Source: an uncultured Oscillospiraceae bacterium
GTDB taxonomy: Bacteria; Bacillota; Clostridia; Oscillospirales; Oscillospiraceae
Assembly (NCBI GenBank): GCA_934646185.1
Contig: CAKUEH010000006.1
Span: 73,396 to 137,395, forward strand
Length of the DNA: 64,000 nt
Direction of reading: 5' to 3'
Both the position numbers and the translations under genes were made by a program. Under the pieces are notes generated by a model. It made no database searches, was not told the DNA's origin, and saw only the letters and a program-made list of their open reading frames with translations. Of the stretch, positions 34,786-43,570 are shown piece by piece. Each line of letters begins with the position of its first letter. Position 1 is the stretch's first letter.

Positions 34786-36053
34786 AAAAACTGCTGACGA
34801 AATGCGCGCTGCTGCTCCTGCTGTGCGCGGCGCTGGCGCTTCCGGCGCTGGCCGATTCGGTGACGGACACGATTTCGGTCTGCATCGGCTACTTCGGCTG
34901 GACGGAGGACGAATACGTCGAAAAGGCGAAATTCTCCTGGCAGGAGCTCGACGACTGGTACGGCGGCGCGCTCGATACGCACGAGGAATTCTATTCCTAT
35001 TCCAACGGCGGCGGACGGACGTATCTGGTCTACGCGCGCGGGTTTTATATCCGGGATCTGCTGGACTACGCGGGCGTGGATGTCAATTCCATCGCCTCCA
35101 TCGATTTTTTCACGAAGGATCACTCCAACGGCGCGTATCGCTCGTTCACAAAATACGCCCTGCTGGATCAGCCGCGCTATTACTTCCCAAACCTCGCCGC
35201 AGACCCCGAGACAGGCGAGCTCTACGCCTGGGACGGCGGCGACGATCTGTGGGTCGGCGCGTATCAGGTCGAGCCGATGCTGGCGCTGGAGGATTACACC
35301 GAATGGGACACGTCCGGCTTTGACTTTGAAAGCTATGTGGACGAGAGCCTGTTCTCGACCGGGAACCGGTTCCACCTGTTTTTCGGGCAGCAGAGCCCCG
35401 AGGAGGCCGCGACCAGCTCGGCGGCCAAATACGTCTATAAGATCCTCGTGACGTTCTCCGGCACGCCGGTCCTGTCCAGCGAGGAACAAAATCTCGATCT
35501 CATCGTCGGCAGCGACCACGCCCTGCACGTGACCGCCGACGCGGAGGACGACGCGCTGACCGATTACGTCCAGCAGAATCTTCAATACGCGTCCAGCGAC
35601 CCGTCGGTCGTCTCGGTCGACCAGTACGGAAGGCTGCATGTGAACGCCGAGGGCGACGCGGTCATTACGGCCTCGTTCGGTCAGTCCAGCGTGAGCGTCA
35701 ATGTCCACGTCGGCTCCGGCGGCGCGTCCGGCACGGGAAGCACCGCCGGAACCGGCACAGAGCCCGGCGGCGAAGCCGCCTCCGGCGCGCTCGGCCTGCC
35801 GAAGCCGGAGGAAACTGAGACAGTACCGGTCACGGAGCCGGTCGACGCGCGAAGCGTCTATATCCTCTCCGGCGGCGCTGTGTCCACGGGAGAAAACGGC
35901 ACGACCGCGGGCGAGGGCATGCAGGACGGAAGCGTCCAGCTCGTCCTGCCAGAAAAGGCCGCGCAGAAAACCTGGCCCGTATACGCGGCGCTGGCGCTGA
36001 GTCTGCTGCTCGGCTTCGCGTTCGGGCTCGTCCGATACAGAAAACTACGATAA
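34782..36053 (+). CDS. Membrane-anchored exported protein with Ig-like (Big_2) domain
   Basis: A 423-residue exported protein: signal peptide (residues 1-24), an N-terminal domain of about 190 residues with SWQELDDWYGG, ARGFYIRDLLDYAGVDVNS and AYRSFTKYALLDQPRYYF, a bacterial Ig-like segment (YASSDPSVVSVDQYGRLHV, then GDAVITASFG), a Gly/Thr/Pro-rich linker, and one C-terminal membrane helix (about 397-417) with a short basic tail. The first domain has the FxxxDLLxxAGV pattern of molybdopterin-oxidoreductase-like/sulfite-oxidase-fold modules without its cofactor residues, and a similar one starts the SLH protein at 41378. No function is known. It could bind a ligand between membrane and S-layer and hand it to the ExbB-type machine. 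Confidence 0.7.
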   Translation: MKKLLTKCALLLLLCAALALPALADSVTDTISVCIGYFGWTEDEYVEKAKFSWQELDDWYGGALDTHEEFYSYSNGGGRTYLVYARGFYIRDLLDYAGVDVNSIASIDFFTKDHSNGAYRSFTKYALLDQPRYYFPNLAADPETGELYAWDGGDDLWVGAYQVEPMLALEDYTEWDTSGFDFESYVDESLFSTGNRFHLFFGQQSPEEAATSSAAKYVYKILVTFSGTPVLSSEEQNLDLIVGSDHALHVTADAEDDALTDYVQQNLQYASSDPSVVSVDQYGRLHVNAEGDAVITASFGQSSVSVNVHVGSGGASGTGSTAGTGTEPGGEAASGALGLPKPEETETVPVTEPVDARSVYILSGGAVSTGENGTTAGEGMQDGSVQLVLPEKAAQKTWPVYAALALSLLLGFAFGLVRYRKLR

Positions 36054-36065
36054 GAGGAATCAAAC

Positions 36066-36728
36066 ATGCTGCTTGCTGCTGTCAATCAAGCTGCGGAAGA
36101 GCCCTTCCGCATTCATGATATCCTGCGCGCGGTATCCGGCGCGCTGGAAGTGCCGGTCGTGGCGCTGCTGGTGGTGTTTCTGCTGGCTGCCGCCGTGCTG
36201 GTGGGCTGGCTGATCGCCGAATACTGCACGGAGCGCCGCCATCTGAAGCTCGCGCTGCCGTCTTTGATGGAACAGCTCCGCACGGCGGACGACCGCGAGA
36301 CTGTGATCGAAGAGAGCGGCCTGCTTCGCCGGCAGAAGGACGCGCTTCTGGAGCTGCTGCGCCACCCGGACTTCACCGACGCCACGCGCGAAGCGCTGGC
36401 CGTCGAGCTGCTGGAACGCGAACAGGATCGGTATGACAACATCGTGAAGCTCAGCGAGCTGCTCGCGCGTCTGGCACCGATGCTGGGCCTGCTCGGCACG
36501 CTCATCCCGCTCGGCCCGGGCATCATCGCGCTGGGTCAGGGCGATACGTATACGCTCTCCACGTCCCTTCTGACCGCGTTCGACACGACCATCGCGGGTC
36601 TTGTCGCGGCGGCGTTTGCCATCGTCGTTTCCAGCATCCGCCGGCGCTGGTACCGCGAATACGGTTCGGTGCTTGAGGCGCTGTGTACCGAGGTTCTGGA
36701 ACTGACGAAGAGGGGAGCCGCCGTATGA
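36066..36728 (+). CDS. MotA/TolQ/ExbB-type proton channel subunit
   Basis: A 220-residue membrane protein of the MotA/TolQ/ExbB family, which uses the proton gradient to move a partner. There are three predicted helices: near 30-50, then after a cytosolic helical region (LLRRQKDALLELLRHPDF) the pair LARLAPMLGLLGTLIPLGPG and TAFDTTIAGLVAAAFAIVVS, which carry the family glycine/proline and Thr pattern. In Gram-negatives such channels energise outer-membrane uptake through TonB; a monoderm has no outer membrane, so the partner here is expected in the cell wall or S-layer. The DUF2149 gene overlaps its end by four bases. Confidence 0.88.
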   Translation: MLLAAVNQAAEEPFRIHDILRAVSGALEVPVVALLVVFLLAAAVLVGWLIAEYCTERRHLKLALPSLMEQLRTADDRETVIEESGLLRRQKDALLELLRHPDFTDATREALAVELLEREQDRYDNIVKLSELLARLAPMLGLLGTLIPLGPGIIALGQGDTYTLSTSLLTAFDTTIAGLVAAAFAIVVSSIRRRWYREYGSVLEALCTEVLELTKRGAAV

Positions 36729-37060
36729 CGAGGCTCTCCGGAAAATCGCTCCGCGCGCGGCGGGACGACGCGCCCGTCAACCCCATGGACTCGGTCAGCA
36801 ATCTGGCCGACGCCATGCTGGTGCTGGCCGTGGGGATCATGCTGGCGCTGATCATCAACTGGAACGTCGACATCTCCGGCGCGAAGACGGCGCAGGAGGC
36901 GCAGACCGACCCGTCCATCTCCTTCGCGCAGGACGATCTGACCGAATCGCAGGACGACGCGGGCACGATCGAGGGCGATCTGACCGAAATGGGGAAGGTC
37001 TATTACGATCAGGAGACCGGCACATATTATGTTGTAACGAATCCGAAAACGGAGGAATGA
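36725..37060 (+). CDS. DUF2149 protein (ExbD-like partner)
   Basis: A 111-residue protein with a short basic start, the signature VNPMDSVSNLADAMLVLAVG running into a single membrane helix, and an acidic external tail ending YDQETGTYYVVTNPKTEE. This matches DUF2149, known from archaea and anaerobic bacteria beside MotA/ExbB-type channels, and its one-helix layout with Asp near the helix start parallels ExbD/TolR. The ATG at 36725 overlaps the stop of the channel gene (ATGA), so the two are made together. The family has no proven function. Confidence 0.82.
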   Translation: MTRLSGKSLRARRDDAPVNPMDSVSNLADAMLVLAVGIMLALIINWNVDISGAKTAQEAQTDPSISFAQDDLTESQDDAGTIEGDLTEMGKVYYDQETGTYYVVTNPKTEE

Positions 37061-37063
37061 GCC

Positions 37064-40000
37064 ATGAAAAAGCTTCTGTCCCTGCTGCTCTGCGCGGCGA
37101 TGCTGCTGTGCCTGCTGCCGCTCGAGGCGCGGGCCGCATCCGATGCGTGGGACGGCACGGTGGACATTTCGTGGTACGACCCGGTAAAGACCGAATATGA
37201 GATCGACACGCCCGCCAAGCTCGCGGGTCTGGCCGCGCTTGTAAACGGCATGGCCGACCCTACGGCGAAGAAGATCGTCGGAAACACCGCCTATCTCGTC
37301 AGCAAAAAGGTCGACAACGTCATGCTGGTCGGCGCGGGCGGCGGCAATGTGTTCGACACCGTCTACACCGGCGGCATCGACTTCGCGTATAAGACGATCT
37401 ATCTGACCGCCGATCTCGACATGGGCGGCAGAAAGGGTGCTAGCGGCAGCTGGACAGGCCCCAACTGGACACCCATCGGCGGCAAATTCCCCATGAAGCC
37501 CGCGGAGGCGGCCGGAGACTGCATGACGCTCGACACGCGCTTCAACGGCGTTCTGGACGGGCAGGGGCACACGATCTATAATCTATACTGTGACCGCTAC
37601 GCGGCCAAGGGATTCCCGTACAGCATGGCTGTCGGCGTCGTGGGCGTCCTCGGCGGAAACGCGGATTATGCCAACGGCGTGAGCGGCGAAAGATCCGAGG
37701 CGGAATTTGAAAACGGCTGGCAGCCCGCCGTGCGCGATCTGGTGCTGGGCTCCGGCTGGATCTACGCCCGCCGCATGGTCGGCGGCATCGTCGGCCGGGT
37801 CGGAGAAACCTCGAACGGCGTTGTGATCGAAAACTGCGGCAACCGCGCGGACATCAAAAATACCGACTCCAAGGGCGTCGGCGGCATCGTCGGCTCGGCG
37901 TGGGGCAAGGGAACGATCCGCGGCTGCTACAACACCGGCTCCGTCTCAACGACCTATACCTGCCCCGCAGGCGGCATCCTCGGCTCGAACGAGGGCATGG
38001 ATGTCTACAACTGCTACAGCGCGGGCAAAATCGACACGAACGGCGCGCAGTATGGCCGCGGTATCGGCGGACACGACACGGGCAGCTATACCGTGGCGGG
38101 CTGCTGGTACTTATCCGGCAGCGACGACGATCCGGCCTCGAACGGCTATTACAGGGGCACGAGCCGCAAAATTTCCGTCTCCGTGACGGCGGCGAACAAG
38201 CAGACGCTTCAATCGGAGGCTGTCCTTGCGGCGCTGAACGCCAACGGCGCGCTCTTCGCGCAGGATGCTGCCGGGAAAAACGGCGGCTATCCGGTTCTGT
38301 GGTTTGAAAATGGGCAGAACCCCGCCGATTTTCAGCTGACGCAGGCCTCCGCCGCCAACGGCGCGTTCACCGTCAGCCAAACCGGCGCCGTCCGCTTCGG
38401 CGCTTCTGTCGCTCTCTCGGCGCAGCCCGCCGCGGGCTACCGTCTGGCGTATTACACGGCGAACGGCAGTCAGATCCTCGGCGATTATTACACCGTGACC
38501 GGCGATACGGAGCTGGCCGCCGTCTTCCAGAAAGTCAAGACCGCGTCCGTCACCGTTCCGGAATACGACGCGTTTTATCTTGCCGCCGCGAGAACCGGCT
38601 ATCAGCTCACGTCGGACGGCATGGAATACGTCGAGCGCGAGGCGCTGCACACCGGCGACACCGTGCTCGAGGGCAATATCATCACGCTGCAGATACATTC
38701 CTACGCCGACGCCATCCCGGCGGACGGCGCGCTGGAATACCGCGAGGGCTACCAGTTTTCCGTTTCCGGCGCGGAGAAAAACGCGGACGGAACGTATACC
38801 GTCACAGGCAGCGGCCCGGTCGTCATCGAGGCCGTGCGCGCCACGCGCCGCAAGAGCTGGCTGACGTTCGCCGATACCGGCTGGTATACCGGAAAAGAGA
38901 AGACCTACACGCTCACTACCGCGCAGCAGCTCGCGGGACTCGCGAAGCTCGTGAACGAGCAGGGCGCAACATTTGCGGGCGTGACCATTCTGCTCGGAAA
39001 CGACATTTCCCTTGCCTCCATCGACGGCGCATCCGGCAGCTGCACGTGGACGGCCATCGGCTCGAGCCTGCAGAAGCCGTTTTCCGGCACATTCGACGGG
39101 CAGGGCCACACCGTCTTCGCGATGGAGGCCTATAATACCGGCAGCTACGCGGCGCTGTTCGGCTGCTGCGTGGAAGCGGCGCTTAAAAACCTCACGCTCT
39201 GCGGCAGCGCGGCGGGCGAAGCCCGCGCGTCCTACGCGGCGGGCCTGATCGCCTACGCGAAGGGGTGCAAACTGGAGAACGTGAACGTCTATGTGGACGT
39301 AACTGCCTCCGGCACGCACGCGGGCGGTGTAGCCGCGTATATCTGCGACGGAACGTCCGTGAAAAGCTGCTTCAGCTATGGAGCCGTCAGCGGGATCTCC
39401 GGCGTCGGCGGGATCGTGGGCCTGTGCTATTCGGCGAAGGATACCATCACCGGCTGCGCGAATTTCGGCCCCGTGACCGGCTCTGGCTCCGGCGCATACG
39501 GCACGGGCGGCATCGCGGGCCGGCTTGCGGGCGTGATGACGCAGTGCGCAAATTACGGCACTGTCTCCGGCGCGGACCGCTATACCGGCGGCGTCGCGGG
39601 CTATACGACCGCGCGCAATCAGACGAAGCTCCTGGCCTGCAAAAACGAGGCCGCCGTGTCTTCGGTCAATACCGACGCCCGGGTCTCGACCGGCTCCATC
39701 GTCGGCAACGCGCAGAACCTCATCTGGGGCGGCTGCACGGCGGCAGACAGCGCGCTTCCGCAGCTCGGCAGGACCGGCAAGGTCGCCGAGCAGGAAGTAA
39801 AGGACAGCTGCCCGGACTATACGCCGCAGGAGGCTCCGCAGGACGCGGAGCTTCCGGACAGCTTTACCGTCACGTTCCGCGCCAACGGCGAAACCGTCGG
39901 GACTGTGACGGGCAAAAAGGGCGACAAGTCCGTCAAGACCCCGGCGCTGCCGCAGGTGGACGGCTACACCGCATCCTGGCCCGCGTTCACGCCGACGGGC

Positions 40001-41332
40001 CGCGACATGACCATCACCGCCGTCTACCGGCAGAACCTCGTCTCCGGCGGAGCCGTCACGAAGTCCGGCACGTATTTCATCCCCTGGCTCGCCAGCAGCG
40101 AGATCCGCATTGCGGGCGGGCTTGACGTGACGCTCATCGGCCTCGATTCCGGCAGCGGAGACTTTGACAATCTCACGCTCACAGTTGACAAGGGCACAAA
40201 GCTGACGCTGCAGGATGTGCGCATCACGGGCGATAAAACGCTTTTGTCCCTCGCGGGCGGCAATACGCTCACGCTCCTGGGTGAAAACCGGCTGACCGGC
40301 TGCGCCGACGCATCCGGAAACGCCTGCCCGACCGTAGTAAGTGGCGGCGATCTGACGATCTGCGGCTCCGGCAGCCTTGCCTTGCAGGCGCTGGTCAACA
40401 ACGCGGCCTTTATGGGCGCGGAGAAGAGCAGCATTTCCATCGAGGACTGCACCATCTCCGTGTTCAAGTCCGATAAGCTCGGCTTCGACGGCGGCGCGTT
40501 CTGCGCGAACGGCGCGGCGCTGACCATGACGAACGCCTCCTTCTTCGGCCGCACGGACAGCGACAATGTCGCCGCTTTGTCGGCGGACACCATCGCCATG
40601 ACCGGCTGCACCGTGCGCGTGGAGGCGGAAAAGTCCGTCCACGCGGTGCTCGGCCGCGTATCGCTCACAAACTGCGGCCTCTATGCCTCCGGCCACAGCG
40701 GCAACAGCGCGAAGACCGTCTCGCAGACCGCAGGACTCGACGCGTTGGAGACCGTTTCGCAGCAGTCCGGCGTGACGCTGCTGACCGCTCCCGCCTTTGC
40801 GGATATCAGAACCGAGTCTGTCTGCCAGCAGGACGTTCTGTTCTGCACGGACGCAGGACTCATGACCGGAACCGGGAAGGATACCTTCTCCCCGGATACG
40901 CCCATGACCCGCGCCATGCTCGTGACTGTCCTCTGGCGCATGGCGGGAAGCCCCGCCGCGCAGGGAAGCGGCGGCTTTACCGATCTGAAGGCCGCCTGGT
41001 ACCGGCAGGCCGCCGTCTGGGGCGCGCAGAACGGCATCGTCGCCGGGACCGGCGCGGGCACGTTCTCCCCGGACAAGCCCGTCACGAAGGAACAGGCCGC
41101 CGCGCTGCTGATCCGGTTTGCCCGGATGCAGGGCGCCGCCATCCCGGCAGACGCTGCGCCCGTGTACGTCGCGGAATGCAGCGCCTGGGCGCAGACCGAC
41201 GTACAGGCCGCGTATGCCGCAGGCATTCTTGACCGCTATGCCGCCTGCCTCGCCGCGCCGCAGCAGGCTGCTTCGCGCGCGGAGCTCGCGCGGATGCTTC
41301 GTCTGCTCTCCACCTTGCTTCAGAAGGCGTAA
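37064..41332 (+). CDS. Giant secreted GLUG/beta-helix protein with SLH anchor
   Basis: A 1422-residue surface protein: signal peptide (1-25), GLUG-type repeats in two blocks (VGGIVGRVGETSNGVV, VGGIVGSAWGKGTIRGCYN; later AGGVAAYICDGTSVKSC, GVGGIVGLCYS, TGGIAGRLAG, TGGVAGYTTA), an InlB B-like repeat (FTVTFRANGETVGTV...TAVYRQN), a right-handed beta-helix-like stretch, and C-terminal S-layer homology motifs (TFSPDTPMTRAMLVTVLWRM; TFSPDKPVTKEQAAALLIRF; a third weaker one). It would sit in the cell wall by pyruvylated polymer binding. It starts three bases after DUF2149, so it is co-translated with the proton channel, a very unusual pairing. Confidence 0.88.
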   Translation: MKKLLSLLLCAAMLLCLLPLEARAASDAWDGTVDISWYDPVKTEYEIDTPAKLAGLAALVNGMADPTAKKIVGNTAYLVSKKVDNVMLVGAGGGNVFDTVYTGGIDFAYKTIYLTADLDMGGRKGASGSWTGPNWTPIGGKFPMKPAEAAGDCMTLDTRFNGVLDGQGHTIYNLYCDRYAAKGFPYSMAVGVVGVLGGNADYANGVSGERSEAEFENGWQPAVRDLVLGSGWIYARRMVGGIVGRVGETSNGVVIENCGNRADIKNTDSKGVGGIVGSAWGKGTIRGCYNTGSVSTTYTCPAGGILGSNEGMDVYNCYSAGKIDTNGAQYGRGIGGHDTGSYTVAGCWYLSGSDDDPASNGYYRGTSRKISVSVTAANKQTLQSEAVLAALNANGALFAQDAAGKNGGYPVLWFENGQNPADFQLTQASAANGAFTVSQTGAVRFGASVALSAQPAAGYRLAYYTANGSQILGDYYTVTGDTELAAVFQKVKTASVTVPEYDAFYLAAARTGYQLTSDGMEYVEREALHTGDTVLEGNIITLQIHSYADAIPADGALEYREGYQFSVSGAEKNADGTYTVTGSGPVVIEAVRATRRKSWLTFADTGWYTGKEKTYTLTTAQQLAGLAKLVNEQGATFAGVTILLGNDISLASIDGASGSCTWTAIGSSLQKPFSGTFDGQGHTVFAMEAYNTGSYAALFGCCVEAALKNLTLCGSAAGEARASYAAGLIAYAKGCKLENVNVYVDVTASGTHAGGVAAYICDGTSVKSCFSYGAVSGISGVGGIVGLCYSAKDTITGCANFGPVTGSGSGAYGTGGIAGRLAGVMTQCANYGTVSGADRYTGGVAGYTTARNQTKLLACKNEAAVSSVNTDARVSTGSIVGNAQNLIWGGCTAADSALPQLGRTGKVAEQEVKDSCPDYTPQEAPQDAELPDSFTVTFRANGETVGTVTGKKGDKSVKTPALPQVDGYTASWPAFTPTGRDMTITAVYRQNLVSGGAVTKSGTYFIPWLASSEIRIAGGLDVTLIGLDSGSGDFDNLTLTVDKGTKLTLQDVRITGDKTLLSLAGGNTLTLLGENRLTGCADASGNACPTVVSGGDLTICGSGSLALQALVNNAAFMGAEKSSISIEDCTISVFKSDKLGFDGGAFCANGAALTMTNASFFGRTDSDNVAALSADTIAMTGCTVRVEAEKSVHAVLGRVSLTNCGLYASGHSGNSAKTVSQTAGLDALETVSQQSGVTLLTAPAFADIRTESVCQQDVLFCTDAGLMTGTGKDTFSPDTPMTRAMLVTVLWRMAGSPAAQGSGGFTDLKAAWYRQAAVWGAQNGIVAGTGAGTFSPDKPVTKEQAAALLIRFARMQGAAIPADAAPVYVAECSAWAQTDVQAAYAAGILDRYAACLAAPQQAASRAELARMLRLLSTLLQKA

Positions 41333-41377
41333 CGCCTTTTGAAATAAAAGAATCCACACGAAAGGAAGAACCCCACT

Positions 41378-42586
41378 ATGAAGAAATTTGTATCCATGCT
41401 GCTCGTTCTGACGATGCTCGTGACCGTGTTCGCGGGTCTTGCCGTCACGGCCAGCGCCGCTGACGCCGCGCTGAGCGTTTACACGCAGGCAGGCGCGGAC
41501 GGCGAAAAGACGCTCGCCAAGAGCTACACCGCCGAAGAGCTCAAGAAGCTCGCCGAGACGAAGGCTGACGGCTACGGCTATCAGTACTTCAAGAAGGGTG
41601 AGCAGGCTGTCGTCGCGACGGAATTCGTCACGCTCGACGCGCTGCTGACCGATGCGGACGTCACCTTCGCCGACGGCGACAGCCTGTCCTTCGTCTGCGA
41701 CGACGGCCCGTACACCAAGTATGCCCCCACCTACAAGGACATCACCGAAGGCAAGTATTACTTCAAGGACGGCAAGGCTGAGGAAATCCCCGCCGCGCTC
41801 GCGCTCGTCTGGGGTGCCGGCGCAGCTGCTGACGGCACCGTCGCCGACATCGCCAAGACCGCCAAGGAAGCGGGCCTGCGCTTCGTCTGCGGCACGACCG
41901 AGGCTGACTTCACCGAAGAAAAGGCCGCCGGCAAGCGCATGCCGTCCGGCGTCGTGGAGCTGATCGTCGTCTCCGCCGCCAAGGCTGAGGAAAAGCCCGC
42001 CGAAGAGAAGCCCGCCGAGGAGACCAAGACCGGCTTCACCGACGTTCTGGACACCGACTGGTTCAAGGCTGACGTTGAAAAGGCCGTCGAGAGCAAGCTC
42101 ATGACCGGCACCTCCGCCACGACCTTCAGCCCCAAGGGCGTGACCACCCGCGCCATGGTCGTCGCGACGCTCTACCGTCTCGCCGGCAGCCCCGAAGTGA
42201 CTGAGAAGGCCGCCTTCACCGACGTCGTCTCCGGCAGCTACTATGAAGCAGCCGTCGCATGGGCAGCCAAGAACGAGATCGCCAGCGGCACCTCCGCCAC
42301 GACCTTTGAGCCCAACAAGGCCGTCACCCGTGAGCAGCTCGCGAAGTTCCTGTTCAACTACGCCGTCTATCAGGGCATGGACGCCGTCACGCTCTCCGAG
42401 AACCTCTCCAGCTTCGCGGATCATGACACCGTCAGCGGCTACGCCGTTCCCGCCATGCAGTGGGCCGTCGGCCAGGGCCTCATCAACGGCACCGACGGCA
42501 AGCTCCTGCCCACCGGCACCGCCACCCGCTGCCAGTTCGCAGCCATCCTGAACCGCTTCACCGCTTCGCAGAGCGAAAAGGCATAA
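41378..42586 (+). CDS. SLH-domain surface protein with oxidoreductase-fold-like N-domain
   Basis: A 402-residue exported protein: signal peptide (1-27), an N-terminal domain of about 160 residues (SYTAEELKKLAETKADGYGY, VTLDALLTDADVTFADGDS, then YTKYAPTYKDI), a short EEKPAEE linker, and three S-layer homology repeats (about 215-395) including TFSPKGVTTRAMVVATLYRL and TFEPNKAVTREQLAKFLFNY. The N-domain resembles that of the anchored protein at 34782. It lies 45 bases after the giant SLH protein with its own GAAAGGAAG site. Codon use is very strongly biased (CTC, GCC, AAG), suggesting an abundant protein, perhaps a major S-layer component. Confidence 0.85.
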   Translation: MKKFVSMLLVLTMLVTVFAGLAVTASAADAALSVYTQAGADGEKTLAKSYTAEELKKLAETKADGYGYQYFKKGEQAVVATEFVTLDALLTDADVTFADGDSLSFVCDDGPYTKYAPTYKDITEGKYYFKDGKAEEIPAALALVWGAGAAADGTVADIAKTAKEAGLRFVCGTTEADFTEEKAAGKRMPSGVVELIVVSAAKAEEKPAEEKPAEETKTGFTDVLDTDWFKADVEKAVESKLMTGTSATTFSPKGVTTRAMVVATLYRLAGSPEVTEKAAFTDVVSGSYYEAAVAWAAKNEIASGTSATTFEPNKAVTREQLAKFLFNYAVYQGMDAVTLSENLSSFADHDTVSGYAVPAMQWAVGQGLINGTDGKLLPTGTATRCQFAAILNRFTASQSEKA

Positions 42587-42602
42587 GCGTACATCCCCAT
42601 CC

Positions 42603-42635
42603 GTCTCCCGGCCGCACGGCCGGGAGACATTTTTT
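42603..42635 (+). terminator. Terminator of the envelope locus
   Basis: A 12-bp GC-rich stem (42603-42614 with 42617-42628) followed by a T-run. It ends the operon or the SLH gene. The 306-base gap to the response regulator holds this terminator and repeat copy 4. Confidence 0.9.
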
Positions 42636-42698
42636 CTGCGGTTTTCCTTGAAAAGCGGTAACAAAACGAATATAGTTGATAGGGATAGGACACACCAA

Positions 42699-42860
42699 AG
42701 GCTCCCCTTGGGCTCAAGGGGAGCTGTCAGCAAAGCTGACTGAGGGGATTCGAACGTCACAAATTTCAGAGTACTCTGAACCTTGCAGCAGATCCCCTCC
42801 GGCATTTGCTTTGCAAATGCCACCTCCCCTTACCATGCGGGGCATGGCAAGAGGAGGCTT
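42699..42860 (+). repeat. 160-bp multi-hairpin repeat, copy 4
   Basis: Forward copy, 33 bases before the response regulator start. The second hairpin reads CTGTCAGCAAAGCTGACTGAG, as in copy 1, while copies 2 and 3 have GGCGCGAAGCGCC and GGCCCGAAGGGCC at this place: different bases, same fold. Confidence 0.85.
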
Positions 42861-42892
42861 CGTGCGGCGTAAACCTGATGAGGTATTATGAT

Positions 42893-43570
42893 ATGAAAAT
42901 TCTGATCATTGAAGACGAGATCCTGCTGGCGGATTCGCTGCGGGCCATGCTGGAGGGGAAGGGGTTTTCCGTCGAGGCGGTCCATGACGGCCAGACGGGC
43001 GCGGAATACGCCGAGACGGGCGTATACGATCTGCTGATCCTCGACGTGATGATGCCGGGTATGGACGGCTATCAGGTCGCGCGGCAGGTGCGCGCGAAGC
43101 GCTGCGGGACGCCGATTCTGATGCTGACGGCAAAGTCGTCGCTCGAGGACCGCATCGAGGGGCTGAACGCGGGCGCGGATTATTATCTCACCAAGCCCTT
43201 TGACGCGCGGGAGCTGCTGGCCTGCGTCGGCGCGCTGCTCCGGCGGCAGGGCGCGGAGGTCAACGCGCTCTCGTTCGGCAACACAACGCTCGATCTGGCC
43301 TCCGGGACGCTGATCTGCGGCGAGCGGCAGCTGCGGCTGTCGGCGCGGGAATTTGACGTCATGCGGTATCTTCTGCAGCTCAAGGGCCAGAATGTATCCA
43401 AGGAGGCCATTTTATCGAAGGTCTGGGGCTTTGACTCGAACGCGGTGGAAAACCACGTGGAGGTCTATGTCGGTTTTCTGCGTAAAAAGCTCGCGGCCAT
43501 CGGGTCAAACGTGCGCATCGAGGCCGCGCGGCGGCTGGGCTATCATCTGGAGGTCGACGAGACATGCTGA
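42893..43570 (+). CDS. OmpR/PhoB-type response regulator
   Basis: A 225-residue two-component regulator: receiver domain with acidic pair EDE (7-9), phospho-acceptor Asp51 in LLILDVMMPGMDG, Thr/Lys pair with Lys101 in LTKPFDA, and a winged-helix DNA-binding domain (LSAREFDVMRYLLQLKGQNVS, VWGFDSNAVENHVEVYVGFLRKKL). The ATG at 42893 has GAGG upstream. It overlaps the kinase gene by seven bases. The adjacent envelope locus upstream is a plausible target, but there is no proof. Confidence 0.93.
   Translation: MKILIIEDEILLADSLRAMLEGKGFSVEAVHDGQTGAEYAETGVYDLLILDVMMPGMDGYQVARQVRAKRCGTPILMLTAKSSLEDRIEGLNAGADYYLTKPFDARELLACVGALLRRQGAEVNALSFGNTTLDLASGTLICGERQLRLSAREFDVMRYLLQLKGQNVSKEAILSKVWGFDSNAVENHVEVYVGFLRKKLAAIGSNVRIEAARRLGYHLEVDETC

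Noticed and set aside
38111..42823. A 1570-residue minus-strand open frame opposite the SLH proteins
   Set aside because: No recognisable domain and low-complexity Arg/Ala/Gly composition; the plus strand encodes GLUG and SLH repeats with signal peptides.
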